A stretch of DNA of 48,297 bases from Streptantibioticus rubrisoli (lineage in GTDB: Bacteria > Actinomycetota > Actinomycetes > Streptomycetales > Streptomycetaceae). This document shows positions 35,149 through 43,415 of the stretch, in pieces. The stretch lies in contig NZ_JANFNH010000053.1 in assembly GCF_024436055.1 (NCBI RefSeq), positions 1 to 48,297 on the forward strand, written 5' to 3'. Within the stretch, counting starts at the first letter, position 1. Every line of letters starts with the position of its first letter. The notes below the pieces were generated by a model that was not told where the DNA came from, searched no databases, and was given only the letters and a program-made list of their open reading frames with translations. Position numbers and translations under genes: made by a program.

Positions 35149-35769
35149 TCAGGACTCCTTGACCGCGATGGTCTCCACCGTGTTCGCCACGTGCTCGAAC
35201 GCGTCGGCGGCCTCTTCCAGCACGTCGACGATCTGCTTGAGCTTGAGCACGTCCATGGCGTCGTACTTGCCGTTGAACAGGTGTGCGAGCAGCTTGCGGT
35301 GGATCTGATCCGCCTGGTTCTCCAGCCGGTTGACCTCGATCCAGTACTCGGTGAGGTTCTGCATCGTGCGCAGGTTCGGCATCGCCTCCGCGGTCAGCTC
35401 CGCGGCCCGCGCCAGCACCTCGATCTGCTGCTCGACACCCTTGGGAAGCTCCTCGATCTGGTAGAGGACGACCAGGTCGACCGCCTCTTCCATGTAGTCC
35501 ATGATGTCGTCGAGCGAACCGGCGAGGCTGTAGATGTCCTCACGGTCGAACGGCGTGATGAAGGAGGAGTTCAGCTGGTGGAAGATGGCGTGCGTCGCGT
35601 CGTCGCCCGCGTGCTCCGCGGCGCGCATCCGGTCCGCGATCTCGGCGCGTGCGGAGGAGTCCGCCCCGAGCAGTTCCATCAGAAGCTTCGATCCTGTGAC
35701 GATGTTGTCCGCTGATGCGGCGAACATGTCGTAGAAGCTCGTCTCCCTGGGGGTCAGACGAAGGCGCAC
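35149..35769 (-). CDS. DUF47 (PhoU-like) protein paired with Pit
   Basis: A 206-aa, all-helical PhoU-fold protein. Metal-binding-type stretches are DREDIYSLAGSLDDIMDYMEE (given here in two parts: DREDIYSLAG and SLDDIMDYMEE) and NRLENQADQI. DUF47 proteins regulate the neighbouring Pit transporter. The start is placed at GTG 35769 (protein start MRLRLTPRE), with a GAGG site upstream; the frame stays open 19 codons further. It is first in a leftward two-gene operon, divergent from csoR. Confidence 0.88.
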   Translation of the reverse strand: MRLRLTPRETSFYDMFAASADNIVTGSKLLMELLGADSSARAEIADRMRAAEHAGDDATHAIFHQLNSSFITPFDREDIYSLAGSLDDIMDYMEEAVDLVVLYQIEELPKGVEQQIEVLARAAELTAEAMPNLRTMQNLTEYWIEVNRLENQADQIHRKLLAHLFNGKYDAMDVLKLKQIVDVLEEAADAFEHVANTVETIAVKES

Positions 35770-35912
35770 TGGGGGTCCTCGGGGTGCTCTGGGGTCGGTC
35801 TGGTCGATGCTAGGTGCATCATCCAACCGCTGCTAAGCGGCGTCATCCAGTGTCGCCCATAGGACAGAGTGCTCCATACAGGTGGGTCCCAACCGGGACC
35901 GATTCGGTATCA

Positions 35913-35931
35913 TATACCCGCAGGGGGTATA
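35913..35931. promoter_or_regulatory. CsoR copper operator
   Basis: A near-palindromic 19-base site, tatacccgcagggggtata, 41 bases before the csoR start. It matches the known CsoR operator form: TATAC flanks around a C-run/G-run core. Apo-CsoR would bind and repress; Cu(I) would release it. Because it lies in the divergent region it could also touch the leftward DUF47-pit promoter. Confidence 0.85.
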
Positions 35932-35971
35932 CCGGCCAGCCAGTACCGGAGGACCCATTACCGGAGGAGTC

Positions 35972-36316
35972 ATGACGGTTGACGACGCTGCGCGGCCCCC
36001 GGCGGACGCCGCGACCCCGGCCAGCCCTCCCGGGCCGCACGGGTACGCCAAGCAGAAGGACCAGCACCTCAAGCGGCTGCGCAGGATCGAGGGCCAGATC
36101 CGCGGCCTGCAGCGGATGGTCGAGGAGGACGTCTACTGCATCGACATCCTCACCCAGGTCTCGGCCGGAACCAAGGCGCTCCAGTCGTTCGCGCTGCAAC
36201 TGCTGGAGGAGCACCTACGGCACTGCGTGGCCGACGCGGCGATCAAGGGCGGACCGGAAGCGGACGCCAAGGTGGCCGAGGCGACCGCCGCGATCGCCCG
36301 ACTCCTCAGGACCTAA
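35972..36316 (+). CDS. csoR: CsoR, Cu(I)-sensing repressor
   Basis: A 114-aa helical repressor. The Cu(I) ligands Cys56, His81 and Cys85 are all in place in the family pattern C...H-x3-C. The DNA-contacting helix region is LKRLRRIEGQIRGLQRMVEE (residues 33-52). The first 25 residues are a disordered Pro/Ala-rich tail. The ATG at 35972 has GGAGGAG upstream; the frame opens earlier at 35882 but over the operator. CsoR of Streptomyces lividans controls copper efflux and chaperone genes and itself. No copper exporter lies next to it here. Confidence 0.93.
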   Translation: MTVDDAARPPADAATPASPPGPHGYAKQKDQHLKRLRRIEGQIRGLQRMVEEDVYCIDILTQVSAGTKALQSFALQLLEEHLRHCVADAAIKGGPEADAKVAEATAAIARLLRT

Positions 36317-36359
36317 CGGGCATAACAGACTTACCGCGCCAAAGCCCCCTGGCCGGGCC

Positions 36360-36566
36360 TCAGCGCACCCGCTGGCCGCGCAACGGCACCCGCACCGCAC
36401 CACCACCGGCCCGACGCACCTCAAGCACCTCGTCTATCCGGGCCGTACTCAGCCGTTCCTCGCCAATCGCCGATGCCGCGATCATCAACTCGCCGCACAA
36501 CTCGATCTCGGCGAGGGCCACGCGGTCCTGATGATCCGTCGTCTGGGACCCGCACGACGACACCAC
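36360..36566 (-). CDS. Small conserved-looking protein
   Basis: A 68-aa protein with helical segments ALAEIELCGELMIAASA and RIDEVLEV and a Cys near the start (SSCGS). Similar short proteins occur in streptomycetes as far as I recall; no function is known. The GTG at 36566 has GAGGAGGTGG six bases upstream, which is why it is chosen over a longer frame starting at 36656. It converges with csoR. Confidence 0.6.
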   Translation of the reverse strand: MVSSCGSQTTDHQDRVALAEIELCGELMIAASAIGEERLSTARIDEVLEVRRAGGGAVRVPLRGQRVR

Positions 36567-36715
36567 GTGCGCCACCTCCTCGTCCAAGAACGCCGGGGTT
36601 CCAGTTGTCCAGCCTAGGGAGCGGCGCGCGGGCGGCGCATGGCACGTAAGGACCATTTCGCCTCGCTCTCGAACGCCGGGTTCCGCGCCTCGACACGACC
36701 GGGTAGCGTTGTTTC

Positions 36716-36892
36716 GTGCTCAACCAGCATGAGGACCAGCACACCAAGTCCCCTGCCCTCCCCCATCGAACGACGACGGTCGAACGCGGTGCGTTCGCCA
36801 TGGGCCGCTGTAGTTGCGGCTGGACCGGCCCCGCCCGACGGGCCCGGGACAGCGCACGGCGTGACGCGGAACACCACCTCGGCACCCCCTAG
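36716..36892 (+). CDS. 58-aa CxCGW small protein
   Basis: A short open frame with a convincing protein pattern: MGRCSCGWTGPARRARD (residues 29-45) followed by a charged helix ARRDAEHHL. The C-x-C-G-W element and the basic, His-containing helix are typical of small streptomycete zinc-ribbon-like proteins. The GTG start lies 8 bases after a TAGCGT -10-like box (36703-36708), with no ribosome site, suggesting a leaderless mRNA. Function unknown. Confidence 0.55.
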   Translation: MLNQHEDQHTKSPALPHRTTTVERGAFAMGRCSCGWTGPARRARDSARRDAEHHLGTP

Positions 36893-37010
36893 GGGCACTT
36901 GGGTCACTTGAAGCCCGGCACGCCCCGACACTGATCGGCAGTACGGCGGAACCGTTCACCCGCCGACGGCAGTCCCCATCCGTAAAGCCCCTACCCAAAG
37001 GATGCTGCGG

Positions 37011-38549
37011 ATGGTCGACCGGCGATCACTGCTGCGCGGTAGCGCCGGCCTCGGCCTGGCTGCCGCCGCACTGCCCTCCTGCGCCACCGTCGGCGCGGCC
37101 CACGCCGCCCCCGTGGACGCCCGTAACGCCAGCGCCAGAAGCGCTTCCGCCCCGGACTGGTCGGCGCTCGCCCGCGGCCTGCACGGCAAGTTGATACGGC
37201 CCGGCGACGCGGACTACGACACCGGCCGCAGGCTGTACAACACACGCTTCGACGGGCAGCGCCCGGCCGCCCTGGCCTACATAGCCAACACCGCCGACAT
37301 AGCCGAGTGCCTGGCCTTCGCACGCCGCACCGGCGTACCGGTCTCCATACGCAACGGCGGCCACTCCTACGCCGGTTGGTCCTCCGGCAACGGCCGACTG
37401 GTGATCGACGTCTCCAAGCTGTCGGCCATCTCCGTCTCCGGCGGCGCCGCGACCATCGGCGCGGGCGCCAAGCTGATCGACGTCTACAACACCCTGGGCG
37501 GGCGCGGCGCGACCATACCCGCCGGCTCCTGCCCGACGGTCGGCGTCTCCGGCCTCACCCTCGGCGGCGGCCACGGGGTCACCGCCCGCGCGTACGGGCT
37601 GACCTGCGACAGCCTCACCGGCGCCACCCTGGTCACCGCCGACGGCAAGACCGTCACCGCGGACGCCCGCACCAACGCCGACCTGTTCTGGGCCCTGCGC
37701 GGCGCGGGCAACGGCAACTTCGGCGTCGTCACCGAACTGCGCTTCCGCACCCACCCCGCACCCGCGTGCGTCACCGCCTACCTGACCTGGCCCTGGGCGA
37801 AGGCGACCGCGGCGATCAGGGCCTGGCAGGAGTGGGGCCCGGACCAGCCGGACGAGATCTGGTCGTCGCTGCACCTGGACTGCGCGGCCGGTGGCTCACC
37901 CACCCTGTCGCTCGCCGCGTTCTCCCTGGGCTCGTACACCGACCTGCAGAACGCGGTGGACAAGCTGGCCGACCGGATCGGCGGCCCGGCCAGGAGCGTC
38001 TCACTGCGCCGCCACACCTACCTCGACGCGATGAACGCCTACGCCGGGTGCACCGACCGCACGCCCAGCCAGTGCCATCTGCCCGGCCGCACTCCGGGGC
38101 GCACGCCCAGCGGCCGACTGGACCGGGAGACCTACACCGCGCGCTCCGACTTCTACGACCGCTCGCTGTCCGCCGCGGGCGCGGCCGCGCTGGTGGCGCA
38201 GTTGGAGCGGCTGCGGTCGGTCTCCGGCGGCGGCGCGGGCAGTGCCGCGCTCACCGCGCTGGGCGGTGCGGTGAACCGGGTGGCGCCGGGGGCGACCGCG
38301 TTCGTGCACCGCCGCTCGCGGTTCCTCGCGCAGTACATCGCCTCCGGCCCGTTGAGCGGCACCGGTTGGCTGGACGGCGCGCACCGGGCGATGCGGCCGT
38401 ACGCCTCCGGCGCGGCTTACCAGAACTACATCGACCCGACGTTGAACGACTGGCGCACCGCGTACTACGGCTCCGCCGCGGGTCAACTGGCCGCCGTCAA
38501 GCGCAAATACGACCCGAAGCGGCTCTTCGACTTTCCGCAGGCGATCTAG
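37011..38549 (+). CDS. Tat-exported FAD-linked oxidase (BBE-like)
   Basis: A 512-aa exported flavoprotein oxidase of the berberine-bridge-enzyme/VAO family. The twin-arginine signal DRRSLLRG is at residues 3-10, with a hydrophobic stretch and an AHA-type cleavage site near residue 32. FAD would be attached at two points: His118 in GGHSYAG and Cys199 in LTCDSLTG. The C-terminal BBE motif ends LFDFPQAI. The substrate is unknown; relatives oxidise sugars or secondary metabolites. The ATG at 37011 has AAAGG nine bases upstream; another ATG at 37002 is in frame. Confidence 0.9.
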   Translation: MVDRRSLLRGSAGLGLAAAALPSCATVGAAHAAPVDARNASARSASAPDWSALARGLHGKLIRPGDADYDTGRRLYNTRFDGQRPAALAYIANTADIAECLAFARRTGVPVSIRNGGHSYAGWSSGNGRLVIDVSKLSAISVSGGAATIGAGAKLIDVYNTLGGRGATIPAGSCPTVGVSGLTLGGGHGVTARAYGLTCDSLTGATLVTADGKTVTADARTNADLFWALRGAGNGNFGVVTELRFRTHPAPACVTAYLTWPWAKATAAIRAWQEWGPDQPDEIWSSLHLDCAAGGSPTLSLAAFSLGSYTDLQNAVDKLADRIGGPARSVSLRRHTYLDAMNAYAGCTDRTPSQCHLPGRTPGRTPSGRLDRETYTARSDFYDRSLSAAGAAALVAQLERLRSVSGGGAGSAALTALGGAVNRVAPGATAFVHRRSRFLAQYIASGPLSGTGWLDGAHRAMRPYASGAAYQNYIDPTLNDWRTAYYGSAAGQLAAVKRKYDPKRLFDFPQAI

Positions 38550-38662
38550 CCTCCGGCGGGTTTCGGCGGTTGGTGTGGGGTGCGGTTGATTGCGGGCGGT
38601 TGCGGTTGGTTAGTGACCGCCGATCCGCGCCGTGGTGGTTGCTCACCGTTGCGGCGGGATTT

Positions 38663-38681
38663 GTGGGGGCAAGCCCCCCAC
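38663..38681. terminator. Short G/C hairpin between convergent genes
   Basis: A 7-bp stem, GTGGGGG at 38663-38669 and CCCCCAC at 38675-38681, with a 5-base loop. It lies between the convergent flavin oxidase and PAP2 genes and may terminate either. Confidence 0.45.
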
Positions 38682-38692
38682 GGCCCCCTCGG

Positions 38693-39388
38693 TCAGGCGG
38701 CGAGGTCCTTGTCGCAGGCCGTGGGCTCGGGGTACGGCTCGCCGCGCACCGCTTGCCTGCGCACCGGCTTGGCGGAGCGGACCAGGGCCCTCGCCCGGGT
38801 CCTGGCGAGGGCCGACATCAGGGGCCCGAGCAGCAGCATCGCCAGCGGGGCGAGCAGCAGCGCGGTGGCCGTGCCCAGGGCGAAGCCGCCGATCACGTCG
38901 GTCGGATAGTGCACGCCCACGAACACCCGGGTGAACCCCTCCAGCATCGCCAGGGCGATACCGGTCAGCCCGGCCCGGCGGTTGACCATGAACAGCCCGA
39001 CACCGACCGCCATGGTCAGCGCCGAGCGGTCGCTGACGAACGAGAAACCGGACGCGCCGCGCAGCAGCACGTCGAGGTTCTGGTGGTCGACGGCCGGCCG
39101 GGGCCGCTGCACCAGCCCGCGCACCGGAACGTTCAGCAGCACCGCGATCAGTCCAGCGAGCCCGGCCCACACCACGCCCGCCACGGCAGTCGGCGCGTCG
39201 TCCCCCTGCCGCCGGGCGACGCGCCACCAGCTGACGAGCAGCAGCAGCGCCGCGGCCGCGACCAGTCCGTACTGGCCGAGCAGCTCGACCGCGCGGTCCA
39301 GCCAGGCGGGTGCGTAACGGGCCAGGTCGTTGATGTTGTAGAGCAGACCGACGTCGGGGTTCTGGCCATCGAACGCCAGCTCGTTCAT
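38693..39388 (-). CDS. PAP2-family membrane protein with altered active site
   Basis: A 231-aa membrane protein of about five to six helices. PAP2 phosphatase motif 1 is R90-x6-RP (Lys replaced by Arg). Motif 3 is intact (TRVFVGVHYPTDV, His160). In motif 2 the position where the family has a catalytic histidine (PSGH; SDH in streptomycete relatives as I recall) reads VSDR, with Arg121 encoded by CGC. A single A-to-G change from CAC would produce it. Intact relatives dephosphorylate lipid phosphates such as undecaprenyl pyrophosphate. This copy may be inactive or changed. The ATG at 39388 is the natural start. Confidence 0.85.
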   Translation of the reverse strand: MNELAFDGQNPDVGLLYNINDLARYAPAWLDRAVELLGQYGLVAAAALLLLVSWWRVARRQGDDAPTAVAGVVWAGLAGLIAVLLNVPVRGLVQRPRPAVDHQNLDVLLRGASGFSFVSDRSALTMAVGVGLFMVNRRAGLTGIALAMLEGFTRVFVGVHYPTDVIGGFALGTATALLLAPLAMLLLGPLMSALARTRARALVRSAKPVRRQAVRGEPYPEPTACDKDLAA

Positions 39389-39591
39389 GGTGAGCCACCC
39401 CTTTGCCTAGTAGCTGATCGTCGGTCGCGCACCAACCCCCGTCGTCGGCACAGTTCGTTCGCCGTTCCATTGAACGAGCAACACGGCGGGAAGCGTTCCG
39501 CCCTTACCGGAAGATCACCAGGAAGTTATACAAGGGAGACCCCGACGTCCCACCAGCGGCCACGGCCTGACCGCTGGTCACCACCACCCCG

Positions 39592-40608
39592 TCAGTGCGA
39601 CGCCGACGGCGACGGCAGGGCCTGCGCACCGGCCTGCGTCACCCGGGTCGCACCGATGTAGTCGGGTACGTCAATCGGGTCGAACCGGATGCTCGCTCCC
39701 GTGTGCGGAGCGTCGATCATATAGCCGCCGCCGACGTAGATCCCCACGTGATGGATGCTGCGCGGATCCTTCAGGTCCGTCGCGAAGAACACCAGGTCAC
39801 CCGGGAGGAGTTCGTCACGCCCGGGGTGCGGACCGGCGTTCCACTGGTCGTTGGCCACCCGCGGCAGTTCGATGCCCACCGAGTGGTACGCGGCCTGCGT
39901 CAACCCCGAGCAGTCGAACCGCCCGTTGTCCGCCGCCGTGCCCGTACCGCCCCACAGGTACGGCGTGCCCAGCTTCGACTGCGCGAACTCGATCGCACCG
40001 GCCGCCTGCCGCGTGGGCGGCACCCGGCCGACCGGCGCCGAGAAGCTCTGCGCCAGGGTGCGGATCGACTTCACGTAGTCCCGCGTCTCGGCGAACGGCG
40101 GGATGCCCTGGGCCTGGATGACCGCGTACGCGCCCGCGTTGTAGGCGGCCAGCATGTTGTCGGTGTTGTCACCGGGCACGCTCTTGACGTCCTGGGCGAG
40201 TTGGCAGTCATACGCGGCGGCCGCCGGGATCGCGTCGGCCGGGTCCCACACGTCCGGGTGGCCGTCGCCCTTGGCGTCGATCCCGTGCGTGGCCCAGGTG
40301 CCGGGCATGAACTGGGCGATCCCCTCGGCCCCGACGGGGCTGCGCGCGTTGGGGTTCCAGCCGCTCTCGGTGTACAACTGGGCGGCCAGCAAAGGGGGGC
40401 TGAGGGCGGGGCACATCGTGCCGTACCGCTCGACCAGCGGCTGGAACGCGGCGGGCACCGCGCCCGGCGCCAGACCCACCGCCGCGCCGCCGCCGAACAG
40501 CGACGCGGCGGCCGAGTACGTACCGATGACCAGCAGCGCGAGGAACGAAAGGCACGCGCCGGCAGCGATGATGACGATGAGCCAGGTCTTGCGCACTGTC
40601 CCGCCCAA
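39592..40608 (-). CDS. Lytic transglycosylase / NlpC-P60 peptidoglycan hydrolase
   Basis: A 338-aa exported cell-wall enzyme. One membrane/signal anchor (about residues 8-36). An SLT domain follows with catalytic Glu81 in YTESGWNPNA and downstream AYNAGA. An NlpC/P60 endopeptidase domain follows with Cys233 (FDCSGLTQ), His287 (HHVGIYVG) and a third polar residue near His302. The enzyme can cut both glycan strand and peptide stem. The TTG at 40608 has GGGAGGGA upstream; GTG at 40596 is an alternative. It is divergent from a T4SS-like cluster, and fused SLT/NlpC proteins (VirB1-like) open the wall for such machines. It corresponds to SCO4132 as I recall. Confidence 0.9.
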   Translation of the reverse strand: MGGTVRKTWLIVIIAAGACLSFLALLVIGTYSAAASLFGGGAAVGLAPGAVPAAFQPLVERYGTMCPALSPPLLAAQLYTESGWNPNARSPVGAEGIAQFMPGTWATHGIDAKGDGHPDVWDPADAIPAAAAYDCQLAQDVKSVPGDNTDNMLAAYNAGAYAVIQAQGIPPFAETRDYVKSIRTLAQSFSAPVGRVPPTRQAAGAIEFAQSKLGTPYLWGGTGTAADNGRFDCSGLTQAAYHSVGIELPRVANDQWNAGPHPGRDELLPGDLVFFATDLKDPRSIHHVGIYVGGGYMIDAPHTGASIRFDPIDVPDYIGATRVTQAGAQALPSPSASH

Positions 40609-40821
40609 GACGGCGTCCCTCCCTCACCCCGCATGCCGGTTCGTTGCTCTGAGCTACTGACCGTGATACACACAGTAATGACTACCGTAGGCTTCACAGT
40701 CGGCCCGGGGCCCCGTCGGACACCGGCCTGGGCCCCAGTGTGACCGTCAAGTCGCGAATCACACGGGGAATCCGCCGAGAAAGTCGCTCAGTCGACATCC
40801 ACTGGCGGCATTGTCGGCCAA

Positions 40822-40857
40822 TATAGAGTCTGGATCCTTGCGCCTCCGCAAGGATCC
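40822..40857 (+). promoter_or_regulatory. -10 box and 5' hairpin of the T4SS-like operon
   Basis: A TATAGA -10-like box at 40822-40827 is followed at once by a perfect 11-bp inverted repeat (GGATCCTTGCG at 40832-40842, its complement at 40847-40857) with a 4-base loop. Transcription starting about seven bases after the -10 would begin inside the hairpin, so the mRNA would carry it at its 5' end, 30 bases before the ATG. It may stabilise the mRNA, attenuate, or be an operator. Confidence 0.5.
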
Positions 40858-40887
40858 CAACTGATCATGCGGGGCGGTGAGTTATCC

Positions 40888-41196
40888 ATGTTCCTGGCAG
40901 CCGGCAAAGGCGACATCAACACCATCATCGGCGGGATCGCACCAAACTGGGGTCCCTTCGGCAACCTCGGGAACGAGGCACGGGTGATGGTCGAGGTCGT
41001 GATGGCGGTGGCCATCCTGCTCTGCCTGGCGATCGCCATCTGGGGCGCGGCAAAACAACGCATCGGCGCCACGGCACTGCGCGATACGTTCAGCGCCGAG
41101 CAGGGTAAGGGTCTGATCATCGCCGGACTGACCGGCGTGTTCATCATCGGCTCGCTCGGCACCCTGTTCACGATCGTGTACGGGATGGCGGTCTAG
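40888..41196 (+). CDS. Small two-helix membrane protein (VirB2/TrbC-like topology)
   Basis: A 102-aa protein with two membrane segments (about residues 35-54 and 83-101) joined by a basic loop (AAKQRIGATALRD), the topology of VirB2/TrbC-type pilin-like subunits. The ATG at 40888 has GGTGAG upstream and is preferred over 40867. It is the first of six genes that I recall as the cmdABCDEF set (SCO4131-SCO4126) required for normal differentiation and antibiotic production in S. coelicolor. The pilin comparison rests on size, topology and position only. Confidence 0.8.
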   Translation: MFLAAGKGDINTIIGGIAPNWGPFGNLGNEARVMVEVVMAVAILLCLAIAIWGAAKQRIGATALRDTFSAEQGKGLIIAGLTGVFIIGSLGTLFTIVYGMAV

Positions 41197-41278
41197 CCCG
41201 ACCCGCGCCCCCAACGCCTACGTACGCCCCCGAAGGGCCCGTCCCCGGCCCCCACTCCCCCATCTAGGCTGCGTGCTG

Positions 41279-42103
41279 ATGCCCACTCACCCGAGCCACC
41301 ACGACCCCGGCGACGCCACCGCCACCCGCACCCGGCTACCGGAAGGCGAGTCCGCCGCCCTGGCGGCGGGCCGCCGCCCGAGCCGCACCTCGCGGCCCAT
41401 GGTGACCGTCGTCGGCGTGGTCGTCCTCCTCATCGCGGCGCTGGCGTTCGCCACGAGGGGGTCGTCGGGCGGCGGTACGGGCAGCGGGGGCGACAGCGAC
41501 AAGGGCGGCCAGGCCGCTCCCACGGCGCCCACCGGGGTGCGGCCGGTGAGCGGCAACACCGGCGGCGTCGCCACCGGCTTCCCGAAGACCGAACAGGGCG
41601 CCCAGTCAGCGGCGGCGAACTACGCGGTAGCGCTGGGGGGTGACGGGATGTTCAAGACGAACACCCGGCACACCATCATCGACTCGGTGTACACCGAGGA
41701 AGCCGCCGCGAAGCTGAAACCGACTCAGGATCAGGCGTACTCCAGAGACTTCCTCGGCAAGCTGGGGCTCGACGCCAACGGCAACCCGCCGTCCGGGATG
41801 AGCTTCATCTCCCGCACCATCCCCGTTGGCACCAAGGTCGAGCAGTACGGCACGGACACCGCCACCGTGTCGGTCTGGTACACCGGCCTGATCGGCATGG
41901 CCGGAAACAGCTCCACCGACCCGGTGCACACCAACTGGATGACCTGGACCTTCAACCTGGTGTGGACGGGCTCCGACTGGAAGGTGGCTAGCGACTCGCA
42001 GAAGAACGGCCCGGCACCCGTCCCCGGCGACGACACCGCGGCCACCGCGGCCGACATCGCCAAGGCGGTCTCGCAGTACGGAGGGTTCACCTATGCCAGG
42101 TAG
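41279..42103 (+). CDS. Single-span membrane protein (VirB8-like)
   Basis: A 274-aa protein with a disordered N-terminus, one membrane span (about 41-59), a Gly/Ser-rich linker and a C-terminal domain (about 105-255). The C-terminal domain has the helix-then-sheet pattern of the NTF2-like VirB8/TcpC fold (AAANYAVALGG, YGTDTATVSVWYTG, WTFNLVWTGSDWKV). VirB8 proteins are scaffold subunits of T4SS. A TAGGCT -10-like box lies at 41265-41270, so the mRNA may start at the ATG at 41279 (leaderless); GTG 41273 is also in frame. It overlaps the next gene by 11 bases. Confidence 0.75.
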   Translation: MPTHPSHHDPGDATATRTRLPEGESAALAAGRRPSRTSRPMVTVVGVVVLLIAALAFATRGSSGGGTGSGGDSDKGGQAAPTAPTGVRPVSGNTGGVATGFPKTEQGAQSAAANYAVALGGDGMFKTNTRHTIIDSVYTEEAAAKLKPTQDQAYSRDFLGKLGLDANGNPPSGMSFISRTIPVGTKVEQYGTDTATVSVWYTGLIGMAGNSSTDPVHTNWMTWTFNLVWTGSDWKVASDSQKNGPAPVPGDDTAATAADIAKAVSQYGGFTYAR

Positions 42104-43415
42104 GCCGCGTTACCGCATCGCCGGGCGGGTCGGAGCGTTGGCGTCCGTCCAGGCCGGACTCGTACTGCTCGCGGGGCGCGCATGGGCCGCGCCCACACCG
42201 AAGCCGTCGGGGTCGCCGAGTCCGTCACCGAGCGGCAGCGCCGATCCGTGTGGTCTCGTCATCGGTCTCGTCAAGCAGGCCTGCGAAAAGAACACCGGCA
42301 CCGGCGGCGGCTCCACCCAGCCCTCCGGTGGTCTCACCGACACCCTCGACCCCCTCTCCTCCCTCGCCAAGGGCTGCGCCGACGCCGCCTCATGGATCGT
42401 GGAGAAGCTCAGCCACCAGATCAACTCCACCTCCCAGGTGGACTTCACCAACCCCACCTTCCTGCGCCAGTACGCCGTCGTCTTCGCCGCCTCCACGATC
42501 CTCACGCTCGTGCTGTGGCTGCTCGCCGTCGCCAAGCGCGCGGTGCGCGGCGTACCGCTCACCGAGGCGCTGAGCGAGGCCATCGGCTTCCTCTGGCTCA
42601 CCGTGCTCGCCTCCGCCTTCACCCCCCTCGTCCTCTACACCGTCGTCTCCGCCGTCGACGCCGTCACACAGGTCATCGGTTCGGGCACCGGTGCCCGCAG
42701 TGACGTGTTCTTCGGCGCGTTCTCCGACGCGCTCAAGAAGGGCAACAGCATCGGCGGCGGCCCGATCATGCTGATCGTCGTCTCCCTCGTCTCGGTGCTC
42801 GCCGCCGGCGTGCTGTGGATGGAACTCGTCATCCGCGCCGCCCTCCTCTATGTCGGCGCGCTCCTGGGCACCGCCGTCTACGCGGGCCTGGTCGACAAGA
42901 ACATGTGGCACCACGTGCGGCGCTGGGCCGGAGTGATGATCGCGGTGATCCTGGTGAAGCCGGTCATAGTGATCGTCCTCGGCCTGGCCGGAGCGCTGTC
43001 GGGCTCCGGCGGGCCGACCTCGTTCTCCGCCGTGGTCTCCGGCCTCGCCATCATCTTCCTGGCCATCTTCGCCAGCGCCATGATCTACCGCTTCGTGCCC
43101 GGCTTCGGCGACGACGTGGTGAAGCTGCGCGGCGACCACAAGGCCGCGGGAAACCCGGCCGCCGCCCTCATCTCCTCGCCCGCCGCCCTGGTCAAGCAGG
43201 GCATCAAGACCCACAGCACCCGCGGCGTCCCCCAAGAACAGCCCGCCTCCAGCGGCGGCGCCCAACCCGCCGGCGCCGTCTCCGGCGGCATCGCCGCGCA
43301 CAGCACCCGCGGCGGCTCCGCACCGGCCACCCCTCCGGCCCCGGCGCCCGGCCGCGCCCCCTCGCCTCCAGCACCACGCACGTCAGACGTTAAGAACGGA
43401 GGGGACCGGTCGTGA
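42093..43415 (+). CDS. Polytopic membrane protein (VirB6/TrbL-like)
   Basis: A 440-aa protein with an N-terminal signal-like helix (about 8-33), a Ser/Pro/Gly-rich outer loop, then five or six long hydrophobic helices between about 125 and 335, and a Pro/Ala/Ser-rich cytoplasmic tail. This is the topology of VirB6/TrbL, the inner-membrane channel of T4SS. The ATG at 42093 lies inside the previous gene with GGAGGG upstream. Its stop overlaps the next GTG by 4 bases, so the cluster is tightly coupled. Confidence 0.8.
   Translation: MPGRPRYRIAGRVGALASVQAGLVLLAGRAWAAPTPKPSGSPSPSPSGSADPCGLVIGLVKQACEKNTGTGGGSTQPSGGLTDTLDPLSSLAKGCADAASWIVEKLSHQINSTSQVDFTNPTFLRQYAVVFAASTILTLVLWLLAVAKRAVRGVPLTEALSEAIGFLWLTVLASAFTPLVLYTVVSAVDAVTQVIGSGTGARSDVFFGAFSDALKKGNSIGGGPIMLIVVSLVSVLAAGVLWMELVIRAALLYVGALLGTAVYAGLVDKNMWHHVRRWAGVMIAVILVKPVIVIVLGLAGALSGSGGPTSFSAVVSGLAIIFLAIFASAMIYRFVPGFGDDVVKLRGDHKAAGNPAAALISSPAALVKQGIKTHSTRGVPQEQPASSGGAQPAGAVSGGIAAHSTRGGSAPATPPAPAPGRAPSPPAPRTSDVKNGGDRS

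Noticed and set aside
37307..39661. A 784-codon rightward frame across the flavin oxidase and PAP2 genes
   Set aside because: It is Arg/Pro/Gly-rich shadow coding in another frame of well-supported genes on both strands.
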